A stretch of 64,000 bases of DNA, from assembly GCF_014489495.1 (NCBI RefSeq), contig NZ_CP060780.1, positions 1,561,001 to 1,625,000 of the forward strand, in the 5' to 3' direction. Shown here one piece after another: positions 28,550-36,881 of this stretch (position 1 is the first letter of the stretch; the number at the start of each line of letters is the position of its first letter). The notes beneath the pieces are model-generated. The model did no database searches. It was not told the DNA's origin and saw only the letters and a program-made list of their open reading frames with translations. The translations under genes and the position numbers were made by a program. This DNA is from Sphingomonas daechungensis. Its GTDB lineage: Bacteria; Pseudomonadota; Alphaproteobacteria; Sphingomonadales; Sphingomonadaceae.

Positions 28550-29183
28550 GAGCCCCATACAGGCTCATGATGGTAGACGCGCGGGGCGCGCGTTTCCGCG
28601 TCATTGCCGCTGAATGCCGTGAGCGCGGTGCTGACGCGGAGGGGGCTGAGGCGGCGCATGGCATTGGGTGCTTGGGGGCCATTGGCGCCATGCGCGCGCC
28701 TCGATCAACAGGGACGGCTGGGCGGCGAAATGCCGTAACGGCAGTGGCGTTTCGAAGCGGCGTTTGGCGCGCGGTGGGTGGCGCGCGGCGAGCGCGGCGC
28801 GGCAGTAAAAGTACGAAAGTGTGAAAAGTGACTTTGGGCTGGCGCGCGGGAATTTCGAGGAGCGTTGTCGCGGTGGCCATGCTTTGGGGGGCCACTGAAG
28901 CCCGACGGGCGGGTGCGGTTGTGCCCGTTGATGGGTCTCCACTCTTTGCGGCGGGGGCGGCCACAGGAGGGTGGCCACGGCGGTGGTCAGCGTCCCGCCG
29001 GGACCCGTCTTCAGCCAGCGAAGTAGCGGTGCGATCGAGCTTGCCGGGGATCGTGAATGACGGGCAAAGTCCGTCACTCGGCCGAGCTGGTTCTCCAGGA
29101 ACCGCCCGCCGGTTCGCAGGAAGTCTGCCCGTTATTCATCCCTTGAGGACACTAGCGACTACGGCAGTTCAGCCCGCCCGCGA
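28550..29183. other. Gene-poor stretch containing structured repeat
   Basis: No open frame here looks like a protein: long frames are driven by high GC content and read as low-complexity Arg/Ala/Pro. It contains the structured repeat described at 28813-28998. Confidence 0.5.
28813..28998 (+). repeat. Structured dispersed repeat, copy 1
   Basis: Starts with TGTGAAAAGTGACTTTG at about 28817 and ends with a GGCCAC-AGGAGG-GTGGCC hairpin (about 28959-28976), followed by GGCGGTGGTCAGC. The same start and the same hairpin with GGAGG in the loop recur at 49175-49360. An internal GGTGGCC...GGCCACT pair adds a second hairpin. No coding potential is convincing, so a non-coding RNA or small mobile repeat is possible. 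Confidence 0.5.
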
Positions 29184-29387
29184 TCAAGGCCGCGGGACGT
29201 AGCCCCATCCTGGCCCATGCTGCTCAGGGGCGCCTTTCGTCAGCTTCGCGCCCAACTGACGCCGGATTTGCGAGGCGCCATAGACGCTCATGCAGACGAG
29301 CCGAGTGCCGCCGCTTGCGGCTGGGCCGATGCACGAGATCCCGATCTGTTCAGCTTTGCAGTGAGCGATGATTGCCTTCTCACTCAT
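29184..29387 (-). CDS. Small protein of unknown function
   Basis: 67 residues from ATG 29387 (MSEKAIIAHCKAEQIGISCI), possibly starting at GTG 29411 where it overlaps the stop of the preceding small gene. Contains three cysteines and a GGTRLVCMSV strand-like segment. It is the second gene of a leftward pair after the DAIAAAKR-type gene. No family recognised; the coherent composition and coupling support a real gene. Confidence 0.55.
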   Translation of the reverse strand: MSEKAIIAHCKAEQIGISCIGPAASGGTRLVCMSVYGASQIRRQLGAKLTKGAPEQHGPGWGYVPRP

Positions 29388-29407
29388 GTCCAGGAAGACG
29401 GCGCGGC

Positions 29408-29601
29408 TCACCGGTTTTCCGCTCTCTTTGCGGCGGCAATCGCATCTTCTGGATTGCCGTACCGGTAGCCACCCCATTCGTAGACGGGCCTGGGGACCAT
29501 GACGATGCCGTATCGCTTGAGTTGCTCCGCGGTCGTCGAGGCCGCCCCGCTTTCGCAGTGTTCGGCTCTCGGCCCTGTTTATTTTTTTCTGGTTCCGGCA
29601 C
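29408..29601 (-). CDS. Small DAIAAAKR-family protein, paralogue 1 (frameshifted)
   Basis: GTG 29601 follows GAGGGAG. The first frame is a charged, disordered start (MPEPEKNKQGREPNTAKAGR); after a shift near 29535 the protein continues LKRYGIVMVPRPVYEWGGYR and ends DAIAAAKRAENR. The C-terminus is paralogous to the gene at 42778-42948 (RYGI...WNGYRYSNAGDAIAAAKR). About 63 residues. Function unknown. It carries the GAGAG/CTCCCGCT leader 20 bases upstream. Confidence 0.6.
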
Positions 29602-29619
29602 TCTTGGCTCCCTCTGGTC

Positions 29620-29640
29620 AGCGGGAGCTTGGTGTCTCTC
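29620..29640 (-). promoter_or_regulatory. GAGAG/CTCCCGCT leader, copy 1
   Basis: In gene orientation GAGAG, eight bases, CTCCCGCT, then the ribosome-binding site GAGGGAG of the gene starting at 29601. GCTCCC here is exactly complementary to GGGAGC in that site, so it could mask it. Confidence 0.55.
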
Positions 29641-29785
29641 TGTCGCCGAAAAGCTGGAAAACGTGCCCGGCGATAACCGGCCTTAGCAGACCTTCCCGGC
29701 CAGCACTATGGCTAGACGGATTGACAGTAACCCAGCACCGTTGAGCCGGGCTGCCCGATCGTCCCTGCCGGATTTTCCGGCTGCC

Positions 29786-30085
29786 TCAACCCTGGTGGTC
29801 GTAAGTCGTGTCTCGCTCGGGCGGCCGTGGGGTATTGCGCCTGACGAATGCCTCCGCTTCCGCCATCGTTGCGAACAGGTGCTCGGACGGTTCACCGTCG
29901 CCATGCGACATGATGGCCTTGAACTGCGCACGACCATCCTGAACGGCGACGATCCGGCCCGATGTGCAACTCATGTGCCCACCCTCATTGAGCTCGCGTT
30001 GTTTTCCCCGCTTGATTTCGGCTTCCTCCGCAGAGGAACGAAAGGCGGTGAACCCGCGCGACTTTTGCTTGGCTCGATCAGCCAT
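29786..30085 (-). CDS. Small conserved-looking protein of unknown function
   Basis: 99 residues from ATG 30085. Basic N-terminus (MADRAKQKSRGFTAF), Glu/Lys helix, then a small alpha/beta domain: GRIVAVQDGRAQFKAIMSHG and HLFATMAEAEAFVRRNTPRP. The last part looks like a compact ligand-free regulator of stress type, but I recognise no named family. Third gene of a leftward run with the two genes at 30100-30586. Confidence 0.65.
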   Translation of the reverse strand: MADRAKQKSRGFTAFRSSAEEAEIKRGKQRELNEGGHMSCTSGRIVAVQDGRAQFKAIMSHGDGEPSEHLFATMAEAEAFVRRNTPRPPERDTTYDHQG

Positions 30086-30099
30086 GGCTCCTTCCCCGC

Positions 30100-30299
30100 T
30101 CATGCGCTCTGAATGAGCCAAACGGCGCCCGCCAGCATCGAGACGATCCCGTGAACGCAGCGGTGCCGGCGAGGACCTTCGCCCCCTGGCGCGTGTTCAA
30201 CCGGTCGCCTCGACGCGCATACAGACCCCCACCGATGATCAGCAAGCCGGCCACCAAAGCGCTCAAGCCAATCGCCTGGTCGGGGCCGAAATGGCTCAT
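30100..30299 (-). CDS. Small two-helix membrane protein (frameshifted)
   Basis: ATG 30299 overlaps the stop of the upstream gene by four bases. Residues 9-28 (AIGLSALVAGLLIIGGGLYA) form a membrane helix, followed by RRGDRLNTRQG and a second helix that continues in another frame (shift near 30155) as VSMLAGAVWLIQSA. About 66 residues. Likely inner-membrane; no function known. Confidence 0.65.
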
Positions 30300-30586
30300 T
30301 TCAAAGTGCCCCGCTCAGCATCTAGGAGCAGGCGCTGGGCTAACCGGAGCCCATCGTCACTTTGAAGTGCGAGCGTCAGTGGTCGGCCACCGATTTTGTC
30401 GTTCGCGGTATTCAGGAAGGCAATGACGGCCCCTTTGGAGGAAAGGCTTTGCCAGGCGCTCCGGATCAGTTCATTTTGCCGTCCCGACTGGATCGGGGTG
30501 AAGCGAACGCCCTGTGCGGATTTGCGAAAAACCTGCGTTATCTTTGCCGGCAGCTTGCCGTCATTCGCTGCGTTTTTTTCAGCCAT
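30296..30586 (-). CDS. Small soluble protein of unknown function
   Basis: 96 residues, intact, from ATG 30586 with GATGGGG upstream. Basic, with TQVFRKSAQGVRFTPIQSGR and a helical end LTLALQSDDGLRLAQRLLLD. It heads the leftward trio ending at 29786 and has the GAGAG/CTCCCGCT leader 22 bases before its start. Confidence 0.65.
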   Translation of the reverse strand: MAEKNAANDGKLPAKITQVFRKSAQGVRFTPIQSGRQNELIRSAWQSLSSKGAVIAFLNTANDKIGGRPLTLALQSDDGLRLAQRLLLDAERGTLK

Positions 30587-30607
30587 TGCGTATCCCCATC
30601 TCGTGTA

Positions 30608-30630
30608 AGCGGGAGCGCAAGCGAGCTCTC
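30608..30630 (-). promoter_or_regulatory. GAGAG/CTCCCGCT leader, copy 2
   Basis: Gene orientation: ACTGAGAG, ten bases, CTCCCGCT, then GATGGGG and ATG 30586. CCC can pair with GGGG of the ribosome-binding site. Confidence 0.5.
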
Positions 30631-30763
30631 AGTCGTCGGCGCTTACGAGTGCAATGCCGGCGATCATTGCGATATGGGGTTTCGTCGGCGGATTACGAGG
30701 GTGCGCCAGACTTCCCCGGCACGTGTACCGGCAATCCGCCGCTCTCGAGTTCAGCCGAATTCC

Positions 30764-31072
30764 TTAATCGCTGCGGATCCGTGTCGATCGCTCCAAGATT
30801 GACGTTGGCTTCCTAGCCCTGTCCGCCTCTTCGCGGTGATCGGGAGCGCGAGATGTTTTTCGCATGGCTTTCGCGAGTTGCTTGCCTTTCTCACCAGTGT
30901 CGGATGCCACTTTCAAACGCAGCGCTTCCCTTTGCTGCCTTATGACTCGCGCCCGGTGAGCATAGGTCCTGGGGCTCAATCCCTTATTCGCGGAATCGCT
31001 TTGCAGGTTCCGGACAAGCAAGCCCACGCTCGCGTCGCTTGGCTCGTCGATGATGTGGAATGCGTGTTCCAA
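30764..31072 (-). CDS. Small basic protein of unknown function
   Basis: 102 residues from TTG 31072, chosen because AAGGAG lies eight bases upstream. N-terminus MEHAFHIIDEPSDASVGLLV, then a long charged helix (AHRARVIRQQREALRLKVA). C-terminal ~25 residues are disordered. Unknown role; has the GAGAG/CTCCCGCT leader. Confidence 0.6.
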   Translation of the reverse strand: MEHAFHIIDEPSDASVGLLVRNLQSDSANKGLSPRTYAHRARVIRQQREALRLKVASDTGEKGKQLAKAMRKTSRAPDHREEADRARKPTSILERSTRIRSD

Positions 31073-31090
31073 ATAGCGAACTCCTTCATG

Positions 31091-31110
31091 AGCGGGAGTT
31101 GCTATCTCTC
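31091..31110 (-). promoter_or_regulatory. GAGAG/CTCCCGCT leader, copy 3
   Basis: Gene orientation: ATGAGAG, seven bases, CTCCCGCT, then AAGGAG and TTG 31072. AACTCC in the leader is perfectly complementary to GGAGTT at the ribosome-binding site, ten bases further on. Confidence 0.55.
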
Positions 31111-31205
31111 ATGCGCAAAAAGCTCGGGCAGGACATTGCGCTGCGTCCGACATGGCGACTGGGGTTGTAAACGGCAAGGGCGGGAACCTGGGGCTCCGGT
31201 GGCGC

Positions 31206-31328
31206 CTACTCTTTCGGCCCCAAGCCGCCGCTCGCCTTTAGAGAGGGCGCAGATGCGTTGGATTTCTTGGGTGAGTTAGCCTTGGGCTTTCGCACTTCCT
31301 TGTTAGACCGCCTTTGTCCCTTCGCCAC
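31206..31328 (-). CDS. Very small basic protein
   Basis: 40 residues from GTG 31328, with AAGGAG nine bases upstream. It starts MAKGQRRSNKEVRKPKAN and is rich in Lys, Ser and Asn, with no hydrophobic segment. I recall similar MAKGQxRSNKExxKPK mini-proteins in alphaproteobacteria, of unknown function. The start, strong ribosome-binding site and biased composition support it despite its size. Confidence 0.65.
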   Translation of the reverse strand: MAKGQRRSNKEVRKPKANSPKKSNASAPSLKASGGLGPKE

Positions 31329-31587
31329 GTCGACTTCTCCTTATATCGAGTTACCCCCACAGCGCTTGAGAGACCTGATGTTTCCAGTCCTGAACTGGAC
31401 CAGCTCCAACGCGGGACCGTGGAGCCTCGCATTCGGACGACTTGATCCCATCCCTCGATGGTTCGGGCCGGTTGCCTGCCTGCAAAGGAAGCCATTGGTA
31501 AACAGCACGCTACTGGACATGCCCCGTTCATCAGCACGCGGTACCAGGGATGCATCACCTGAGGTTCGCACCGAGCGCTCCGTGACT

Positions 31588-31612
31588 GAGAGACCCTATT
31601 GTGCTCTCCGCT
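31588..31612 (+). promoter_or_regulatory. GAGAG/CTCTCCGCT leader, copy 4
   Basis: GACTGAGAG, eleven bases, CTCTCCGCT, then AAAAGGGG and ATG 31630. The only clear copy on the plus strand; CTCTC pairs perfectly with GAGAG, and CC with the GGGG of the ribosome-binding site. Confidence 0.5.
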
Positions 31613-31629
31613 CGCAAAAGGGGTGATTT

Positions 31630-31821
31630 ATGGACAAGACGTATTGGCTGGGCCGCAAGAGGGCGTCGCTAACGGCAGCGCGGGCCGCGACCTGTTCCGA
31701 GGCCCGACTGATCCATTACGAGTTGGCAGGTCGTTACAGCCTCAATGCGATTACGATCGCGAATGATCTGGAATCCTTGGCACCATTCGGTGCCGACCCA
31801 CAAACCGAGAGGCGGGCTTAG
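31630..31821 (+). CDS. Small conserved-looking protein MDKTYWLGRK
   Basis: 63 residues, intact. ATG 31630 after AAAAGGGG. Sequence MDKTYWLGRKRASLTAARAA then EARLIHYELAGRYSLNA suggests a small helical protein; I recall similar short proteins in sphingomonads but no function. First gene of a three-gene rightward operon ending with a PilZ gene. Confidence 0.7.
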   Translation: MDKTYWLGRKRASLTAARAATCSEARLIHYELAGRYSLNAITIANDLESLAPFGADPQTERRA

Positions 31822-31823
31822 CG

Positions 31824-32066
31824 ATGGCATCGATCAGAATGCATCGTGATCTGCGTCGAGCGATCCGAAGCTCCGAATTGTCCGGCCCTTTTAAGTGGCG
31901 TTTCTGCTCGGAGACGGACGTGGCCGTCAGCGTTGAGACTGAGGCAGATGCCGCGAAGGTCATCGCGATGACCCTCGGATCTTGGAACGGTCGCACAGTC
32001 CGGCCCCATCAGATCGAGGAGTTGCCCAAGCCTCAAACTGAGCCGCTGGGTAACCAGGCCCAATGA
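31824..32066 (+). CDS. Small protein of unknown function
   Basis: 80 residues, intact, starting two bases after the previous stop and overlapping the PilZ gene by four. Reads MASIRMHRDLRRAIRSSELS, GPFKWRFCSETDVAVSVETE, then AKVIAMTLGSWNGR. Alpha/beta composition; no family recognised. Position suggests co-expression with the PilZ protein. Confidence 0.65.
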   Translation: MASIRMHRDLRRAIRSSELSGPFKWRFCSETDVAVSVETEADAAKVIAMTLGSWNGRTVRPHQIEELPKPQTEPLGNQAQ

Positions 32067-32353
32067 CCGGGCCGTCACCCTCGACCCGGGTCGAGCAATT
32101 CCATGACGCGGACACCCGCGTACTCGACATTTTTCGCCTGAATCCGCGGCATCGGCATCCCGCCACGCTCGTACGAAGCGATGGATCTGAGGCCCCGGTG
32201 CTGCTGACGGAATACACCAAGCGAGGTTTTCGCTTGACGCTCAGTTTCAGGCCAGAGCTCGGCGAGAACATACAAATCCGTCTGACTGGCCAGCGGGGTC
32301 TCCCTGGAAAAATCCGCTGGGCGCACGGCTCAGAAGCTGGTGGGTCCTTCTGA
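32063..32353 (+). CDS. PilZ-type domain protein
   Basis: 96 residues. The fold is suggested by FRLNPRHRHPATLVRSDGSE, a basic start like the RxxxR motif, and by LLTEYTKRGFRLTLSF with IQIRLTGQRGLPGKIRWAHG, the beta-barrel of PilZ domains that bind cyclic di-GMP or act as orphans. The canonical D/NxSxxG is degenerate (TEYTKRG). Third gene of its operon. Similar domains occur at 55.9, 56.5 and 58.6 kb. Confidence 0.65.
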   Translation: MTGPSPSTRVEQFHDADTRVLDIFRLNPRHRHPATLVRSDGSEAPVLLTEYTKRGFRLTLSFRPELGENIQIRLTGQRGLPGKIRWAHGSEAGGSF

Positions 32354-32501
32354 TCCTGGGCCGGAGGCGTCCTCACTCTACTGTGCCGACCATTTTTTGA
32401 TGGCTGCAACGTCTTCAACCAGTCGTCGCGGCAGGCTGGAGTGATTCAGCGGTCGGGCAGCCGTTCAGTCGCTGACGTGGATGATGTTCTTGGTTGCAGC
32501 G

Positions 32502-32720
32502 TCAAGGGTGACGTGTGAGATCAGTGAGAAACTCGCAGGTGTCCTTGATCTCCTGTCGCAGATCAGTTCGCTCCTCGGACGAGAGAAGGACGCCGCGCTC
32601 ATTCCATGCGGTGACGATCTGATCGCTAAGCAGGCGCAAGGCCTTGCGGATGCGCTCCGCTTCAGACCCGTGGATGCTGAAGACGTTGTCGGTGGGTTGG
32701 TCGTTTGGAGTCCCGGACAT
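32502..32720 (-). CDS. Small acidic helical protein
   Basis: 72 residues from ATG 32720 with AGGGG upstream. Reads MSGTPNDQPTDNVFSIHGSE, then amphipathic helices ERIRKALRLLSDQIVTAWNE and ERTDLRQEIKDTCEFLTDL. Unknown function. Single gene with the GAGAG/CTCCCGCT leader. Confidence 0.68.
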   Translation of the reverse strand: MSGTPNDQPTDNVFSIHGSEAERIRKALRLLSDQIVTAWNERGVLLSSEERTDLRQEIKDTCEFLTDLTRHP

Positions 32721-32738
32721 AGTTAGCCCCTGATTGCA

Positions 32739-32762
32739 AGCGGGAGCCTACCAGTTACTCTC
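32739..32762 (-). promoter_or_regulatory. GAGAG/CTCCCGCT leader, copy 5
   Basis: Gene orientation: GACCGAGAG, eleven bases, CTCCCGCT, then AGGGG and ATG 32720. CCC can pair with GGGG. Confidence 0.5.
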
Positions 32763-33233
32763 GGTCGGCGCGGTGCTTGGATATCCAATCGCGCCGATGT
32801 GAGCCTTGTAGCACGATCCGGAATGTTTCCGAGTCTGCTAGCAGACATATCGATTCTTTCTGAAGCGGCTGGCGTCCCGGCGACCGCTGTCTTCGAGAGG
32901 CCGACATCTCACCGCCTCCCGCACCACGGCGATCGCCTCGGGTGTTAGATTGCGTCGAAGGTCACGGGTTTGCGGTTCGTTGGCGTGAAAGCGGCGATGG
33001 GACCGACGGCGGCGAACCGGCTCATTTGGCCGCGATGCGCCGTGGCTGTCTTTAAGGAGCGATGGCAACTTTCCAGCGATACTTGCCGCGCAGTTGGCGA
33101 CCCAAGCTGCGATCAGCATCGGCATTCGAAACCCCGTGTCTTCCTGCGCGTCAGTGAGAACGCGGACGCCGTTATGGCACAGACTCGACATCGGATCGTT
33201 GGCTTCAGCTTGTAACGGCGAGAAAGGACGCGC
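32763..33233. other. Intergenic stretch before corA
   Basis: No convincing gene or repeat. A leftward frame covering this stretch and the 5' part of corA (32838-33398) has no ribosome-binding site and overlaps corA, so I leave it out. A GAGAAAGGA site just before TTG 33234 serves corA. Confidence 0.4.
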
Positions 33234-34250
33234 TTGGCTGTCCAAGCCTATCTTTACGATGCCGATGGCCGTGACCGCGAAGTAGCGCTGAAGGACGTCG
33301 CCCTCGACGATCTCGGGCCGGAAGACCTGCTTTGGATCGACGTTCAACAGCGCGATTCCGGAACTCTCGAAGAGGTTCGGTCTTTCCTTGGACTGCATCC
33401 GGAAGTGTGGGGTTCAGCCGACTCCGGGCGATCTCAGCTGGAGAACTATCGAGATTACGTCCGCTTTTCGGTCACCACCGCTCCCAGCCCGGAAAGCCGG
33501 AGTGACTCCGCCGAAAGAGTCATTCCGCCGGACGGCGGATCGGAAAATGGGGTGTCGGGCAGCGTTTGTCTGGACTTCGTGGTCGCCGAACGCTGGCTCG
33601 TCACAGTCCACGACCGCGATGTCCCGTGCCTGCGACAATTCCGAGAGCAGGACAAAGCTGACACGTTAACGGGTCTCCTATCTGGTCAGGCGTTGGCAGC
33701 GTCACTCCTCGACTGGCACCTTGGCGAGTATTTCCAGGAGGTGTCCCGGATCGAGGAGGCGGTTGATCGGCTCGATGAGCGGGTGCTGCGCGAAACCACG
33801 TCACGTTCATTGTTGGGCCGAATGGTGGCGCTCCGTCGCCGAGTGTCCAAGCTGAGAGGTTTGCTCGTCGCGCAACGCGAGGTGTTCTACGGCCTGTCCC
33901 GACCGGACTTTGCGCTTGTCACAGAGTCGGGCGCGGCCCCATTCTACGAGAGCTTGGTGGGCCGTTTCGAAAGGGCGGTCGATGAAATTGAGCGCACCCG
34001 CGACGTGGTGGTCGGCAGCTTTGAACTCTTTACATCACGCACCGGCCAACAAACCAATGATCTCGTGAAGGTACTGACCTTCCTGACTGCCATTGTCGGG
34101 TTTTGCGCGGCGATCGCGGGCCTGATGGGAATGAACTTCAAACTGGCGTTCTTTGACACAGGCTTAGCCGGTTTTTCTGTCGTCACCGGCGGCCTCGTCT
34201 TCATAGCGCTCGTCTCGGTGATCTACGCCCGTCATCGAGACTGGATATGA
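33234..34250 (+). CDS. CorA-family divalent metal transporter
   Basis: 338 residues, intact. Cytosolic alpha/beta domain, long stalk helix (LLGRMVALRRRVSKLRGLLV...RFERAVDEIERTRDVVV), then two C-terminal membrane helices with the signature GMN motif in IAGLMGMNFKL and VFIALVSVIYARHRDWI. Forms a pentameric Mg2+ (or Co2+/Zn2+ efflux) channel. TTG 33234 is used because GAGAAAGGA precedes it. CorA versus ZntB specificity is not decided. Confidence 0.9.
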   Translation: MAVQAYLYDADGRDREVALKDVALDDLGPEDLLWIDVQQRDSGTLEEVRSFLGLHPEVWGSADSGRSQLENYRDYVRFSVTTAPSPESRSDSAERVIPPDGGSENGVSGSVCLDFVVAERWLVTVHDRDVPCLRQFREQDKADTLTGLLSGQALAASLLDWHLGEYFQEVSRIEEAVDRLDERVLRETTSRSLLGRMVALRRRVSKLRGLLVAQREVFYGLSRPDFALVTESGAAPFYESLVGRFERAVDEIERTRDVVVGSFELFTSRTGQQTNDLVKVLTFLTAIVGFCAAIAGLMGMNFKLAFFDTGLAGFSVVTGGLVFIALVSVIYARHRDWI

Positions 34251-34275
34251 CGCTGCACGCGCCGGCCCTGCCTTC

Positions 34276-34959
34276 GTGGTAGAAAAAAGTTACAACGACC
34301 CCGTTCGAACTAACGAGCGACCGGGTGATGGGGCAGCTCGGAGTACCGCGCGGATGGAGGCATTTGCAGACGCGGTGTTCGCCATCGCCTTCACTCTCCC
34401 CCTCGTGGAAATTGTCTTGCCACATGGGGGGCCGGGGTTCGGCGAGCGTCTAATCGGGCTTTGGCCAGCATATCTTGGCTACGCCTTGGCTTCCCTCGTT
34501 ATCGGCATTTACTGGGTGCACCACCATTTTTCCGGCGCGATTTACCGAACGACCGGGCACTACTTCAATTTGGCGACCGTCCTGTTCCTGGCCTCAATCG
34601 GTTTCATCGCATTCCCTTCACGTGCCTTTGCGGAGAACATCGCTGACCCGGCAAGTCGGGGCACAGGTGCCCTTTTCTTTGCGATCGGGTTGTTCGTGAC
34701 GTCTCTCGCCTGGCTCATCAAATGGACGGTGGGGAGGAGAAGCGGCCACGTGGATGGCCGTTTAGAAGAGGCGTACGTTGCCAGCCTTGATCGGAGATAC
34801 CGCATCTCGACAGTGGCAACGGGCGTAGGTGCGGCCTTAGCAATCCTCGAATGGCGAGCCGGTCTCGCCGTGGCACTCATTGTATCGTTCGGGTTCCTCC
34901 GAGCTCCCAGGACGCCGACCTATCGCTCTGTTGCACCCGTGATCGAGGGGGAGGCCTGA
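34276..34959 (+). CDS. TMEM175-type (DUF1211) potassium channel-like protein
   Basis: 227 residues, intact, six hydrophobic segments. The first helix carries the family signature RMEAFADAVFAIAFTLPLVE (RxxxFxDxxxAIxxT), the selectivity element of TMEM175 channels. GTG 34276 chosen; the next gene-free region begins after 34959. Starts 25 bases after corA, so possibly the same transcript, two cation channels together. Confidence 0.85.
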   Translation: MVEKSYNDPVRTNERPGDGAARSTARMEAFADAVFAIAFTLPLVEIVLPHGGPGFGERLIGLWPAYLGYALASLVIGIYWVHHHFSGAIYRTTGHYFNLATVLFLASIGFIAFPSRAFAENIADPASRGTGALFFAIGLFVTSLAWLIKWTVGRRSGHVDGRLEEAYVASLDRRYRISTVATGVGAALAILEWRAGLAVALIVSFGFLRAPRTPTYRSVAPVIEGEA

Positions 34960-35405
34960 AGCCCGCCGCGAGCGCTGGCCCCGTGCGTGACCGGTCGGTG
35001 TAACCCATGCAACTCGACGGAACGGCAACAGAAGCGATTGGTTCAGTCAATACGGGGACCAGGAGCAGGCTGAGCCCGCCGCTCCCAGAAGATGGATCGG
35101 AAGACGATGTTTCGGCGAGGCCAACAAACGAACGAGACGACAACCGAAGCGCGCGGCTCGGTTAATGTCAAAGGCATGACCACCGTTTTGGCGGCGGCAT
35201 AGTGCTGGCGGCCGTCGCATTCATATTGATTATCGCGTTGACGTGAGCGCTCGGCCTTACGACATTCGAAGGGCGATCAACGAGCTTCCTGGCTCTCGTC
35301 GGCGATCTCTAGCAATTGCATAGCCCATCGTGCGCCCCGCTTCTCGATCCGTGGACAACCCGACCGGGGTGCCGATCTTCGAGGGCGATTTATTCATTTA
35401 ACTCA
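34960..35405. other. Intergenic stretch before manganese catalase
   Basis: No supported gene. Open frames here are short and read as low-complexity. Contains the likely promoter of the catalase gene at its right end. Confidence 0.4.
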
Positions 35406-35431
35406 GGAACTTACACACGGAGCTGCTGGTT
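35406..35431 (+). promoter_or_regulatory. Candidate EcfG general-stress promoter
   Basis: GGAAC (35406), 17-base spacer, GGTT (35428), close to the alphaproteobacterial sigma-EcfG consensus GGAAC-N16/17-cGTT. It lies 36 bases before the manganese catalase start, a typical general-stress target. Confidence 0.6.
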
Positions 35432-35466
35432 GGGAGGTGGCCCAGCTCGGGCGTGGAGTTTCACTC

Positions 35467-36411
35467 ATGTTCATGCACAACAAGCGCCTTCAATATACCG
35501 TCAGGGTTGCCGAACCCAATCCTGCACTCGCCTCTCTTCTACTTGAACAGTTCGGGGCCCCGACGGTGAGCTCGCTGCGGCGATGCGATATTTCACGCAG
35601 GGTCTCGGCGAGCTTGATCCTGGCCGTAAGGACTTATTGCTCGACATCGCGACCGAGGAGCTCAGTCATCTTGAGGTGATCGGCTCGATTGTCGCGATGC
35701 TAAACAAGGGCGTGAAGGCAGAACTTTCGGAAGCCGCAATGGAGGAAGCTGATCTTTACCTCTCGATCAACGCTGGTGGTAACAGCCATACCCAGTCCAT
35801 TCTCTATGGCGGCGGACCAGCGTTAACTAACTCGTCGGGTGTTCCATGGACGGCCGCCTACGTCGACACGAAGGGCGATCCGACCTGCGACCTTCGCTCG
35901 AACATTGCGGCCGAGAGCCGTGCGAAAGTCGTCTACGAACGACTGATCAATATTACGGATGACCCGGGGATTAAGGAAGCGCTTGGGTTCCTCATGACGC
36001 GCGAGATTGCCCACCAAAAGTCCTTTGAGAAAGCACTTTACGCGATCGAGGACAATTTCCCATCCGGCAAGCTCCCTGGAATTGAGCGGTATGCCAACAT
36101 TTACGTCAATACGTCTCAAGGAGATGGTGACATGGAGGGCTCGTGGAACACGGGCGAACAGTGGGACCGCATTGACGATCTCGAAAAGACCATGCCGATG
36201 GACAACGGCGATGGTTCCGCAACGGTGAACCTCGACACCGCAATGACTTCGGCGGTTGAAAAACTGTCCATTCGCACTGCTTCCGATCCGTCCACCGACT
36301 TCACTACGGGCGCGGATCTGGGGGCCGGCCCGGGCAGGCTTGATCACAGACGATGACAAGGGTGGCGCAAAGGATATCAACAACGCGGTCGAGCTGGCGG
36401 GGGTGCTTTAG
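35467..36411 (+). CDS. Manganese (non-heme) catalase (frameshifted)
   Basis: Dimanganese catalase that disproportionates hydrogen peroxide. ATG 35467; N-terminus MFMHNKRLQYTVRVAEPNPA, and after a missing G near 35555 the protein continues MRYFTQGL. Metal-ligand segments: ATEELSHLEVIG, NIAAESRAKVVYERL and MTREIAHQKSFEKAL. The end (TDDDKGGAKDINNAVELAGV) is read in another frame after about 36340. About 314 residues, normal for the family. Confidence 0.93.
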
Positions 36412-36445
36412 TCACCTCACGAGAATCGGCTTTGAAAGGGACACG

Positions 36446-36691
36446 ATGCCGCCTGTAATGAGTAGGCACGCTGATTTATCCAAGACGATCACATACCTCG
36501 CGATCCACCTAACGATTGGATTCAGCGTCGCGTATTTGTTCACAGGATCAATTGCGGTTGCTGGCGGCATCGCCCTAGTCGAACCCATGATCAATGCTGT
36601 CGCATTCTTTTTCCACGAGAGGATTTGGAGAGGCGCTCTCTGCCGCGACGTTTCACGAAAATCGCCAAGGGGGTCTCTTCCTTGTCACTAG
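36446..36691 (+). CDS. DUF2061 membrane protein
   Basis: About 81 residues with two membrane helices: LSKTITYLAIHLTIGFSVAY and VAGGIALVEPMINAVAFFFH, followed by ERIW. This matches the small DUF2061 family (SKTITYRxxHxxxxFxVAY...IEPxxNTxAYFFHE). The C-terminal 20 residues deviate and may reflect a frameshift after IWRGAL. Follows the catalase by 34 bases. Confidence 0.75.
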   Translation: MPPVMSRHADLSKTITYLAIHLTIGFSVAYLFTGSIAVAGGIALVEPMINAVAFFFHERIWRGALCRDVSRKSPRGSLPCH

Positions 36692-36881
36692 AACTGGGGC
36701 GACACCTGTCGCCTTTTACTGTCCTGAGTCAGGTTCCGCCGTGAGTTGGCGATATTCTGCCTGTATTCCGTGCCCGAAGTTAAGGTGGAGTGCGTTGTTT
36801 TAGGTTCATGCGTCTTTCTTTGTACACCTTCGTTGTACTTCTGAACTTGCCAGCGATTTCTGCGCGAGATGAGGAAGTCAA

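Noticed and set aside
28537..28551. Four-codon ORF with strong ribosome-binding site (MPRA)
   Set aside because: Too short to call; no downstream gene for a leader peptide to control.
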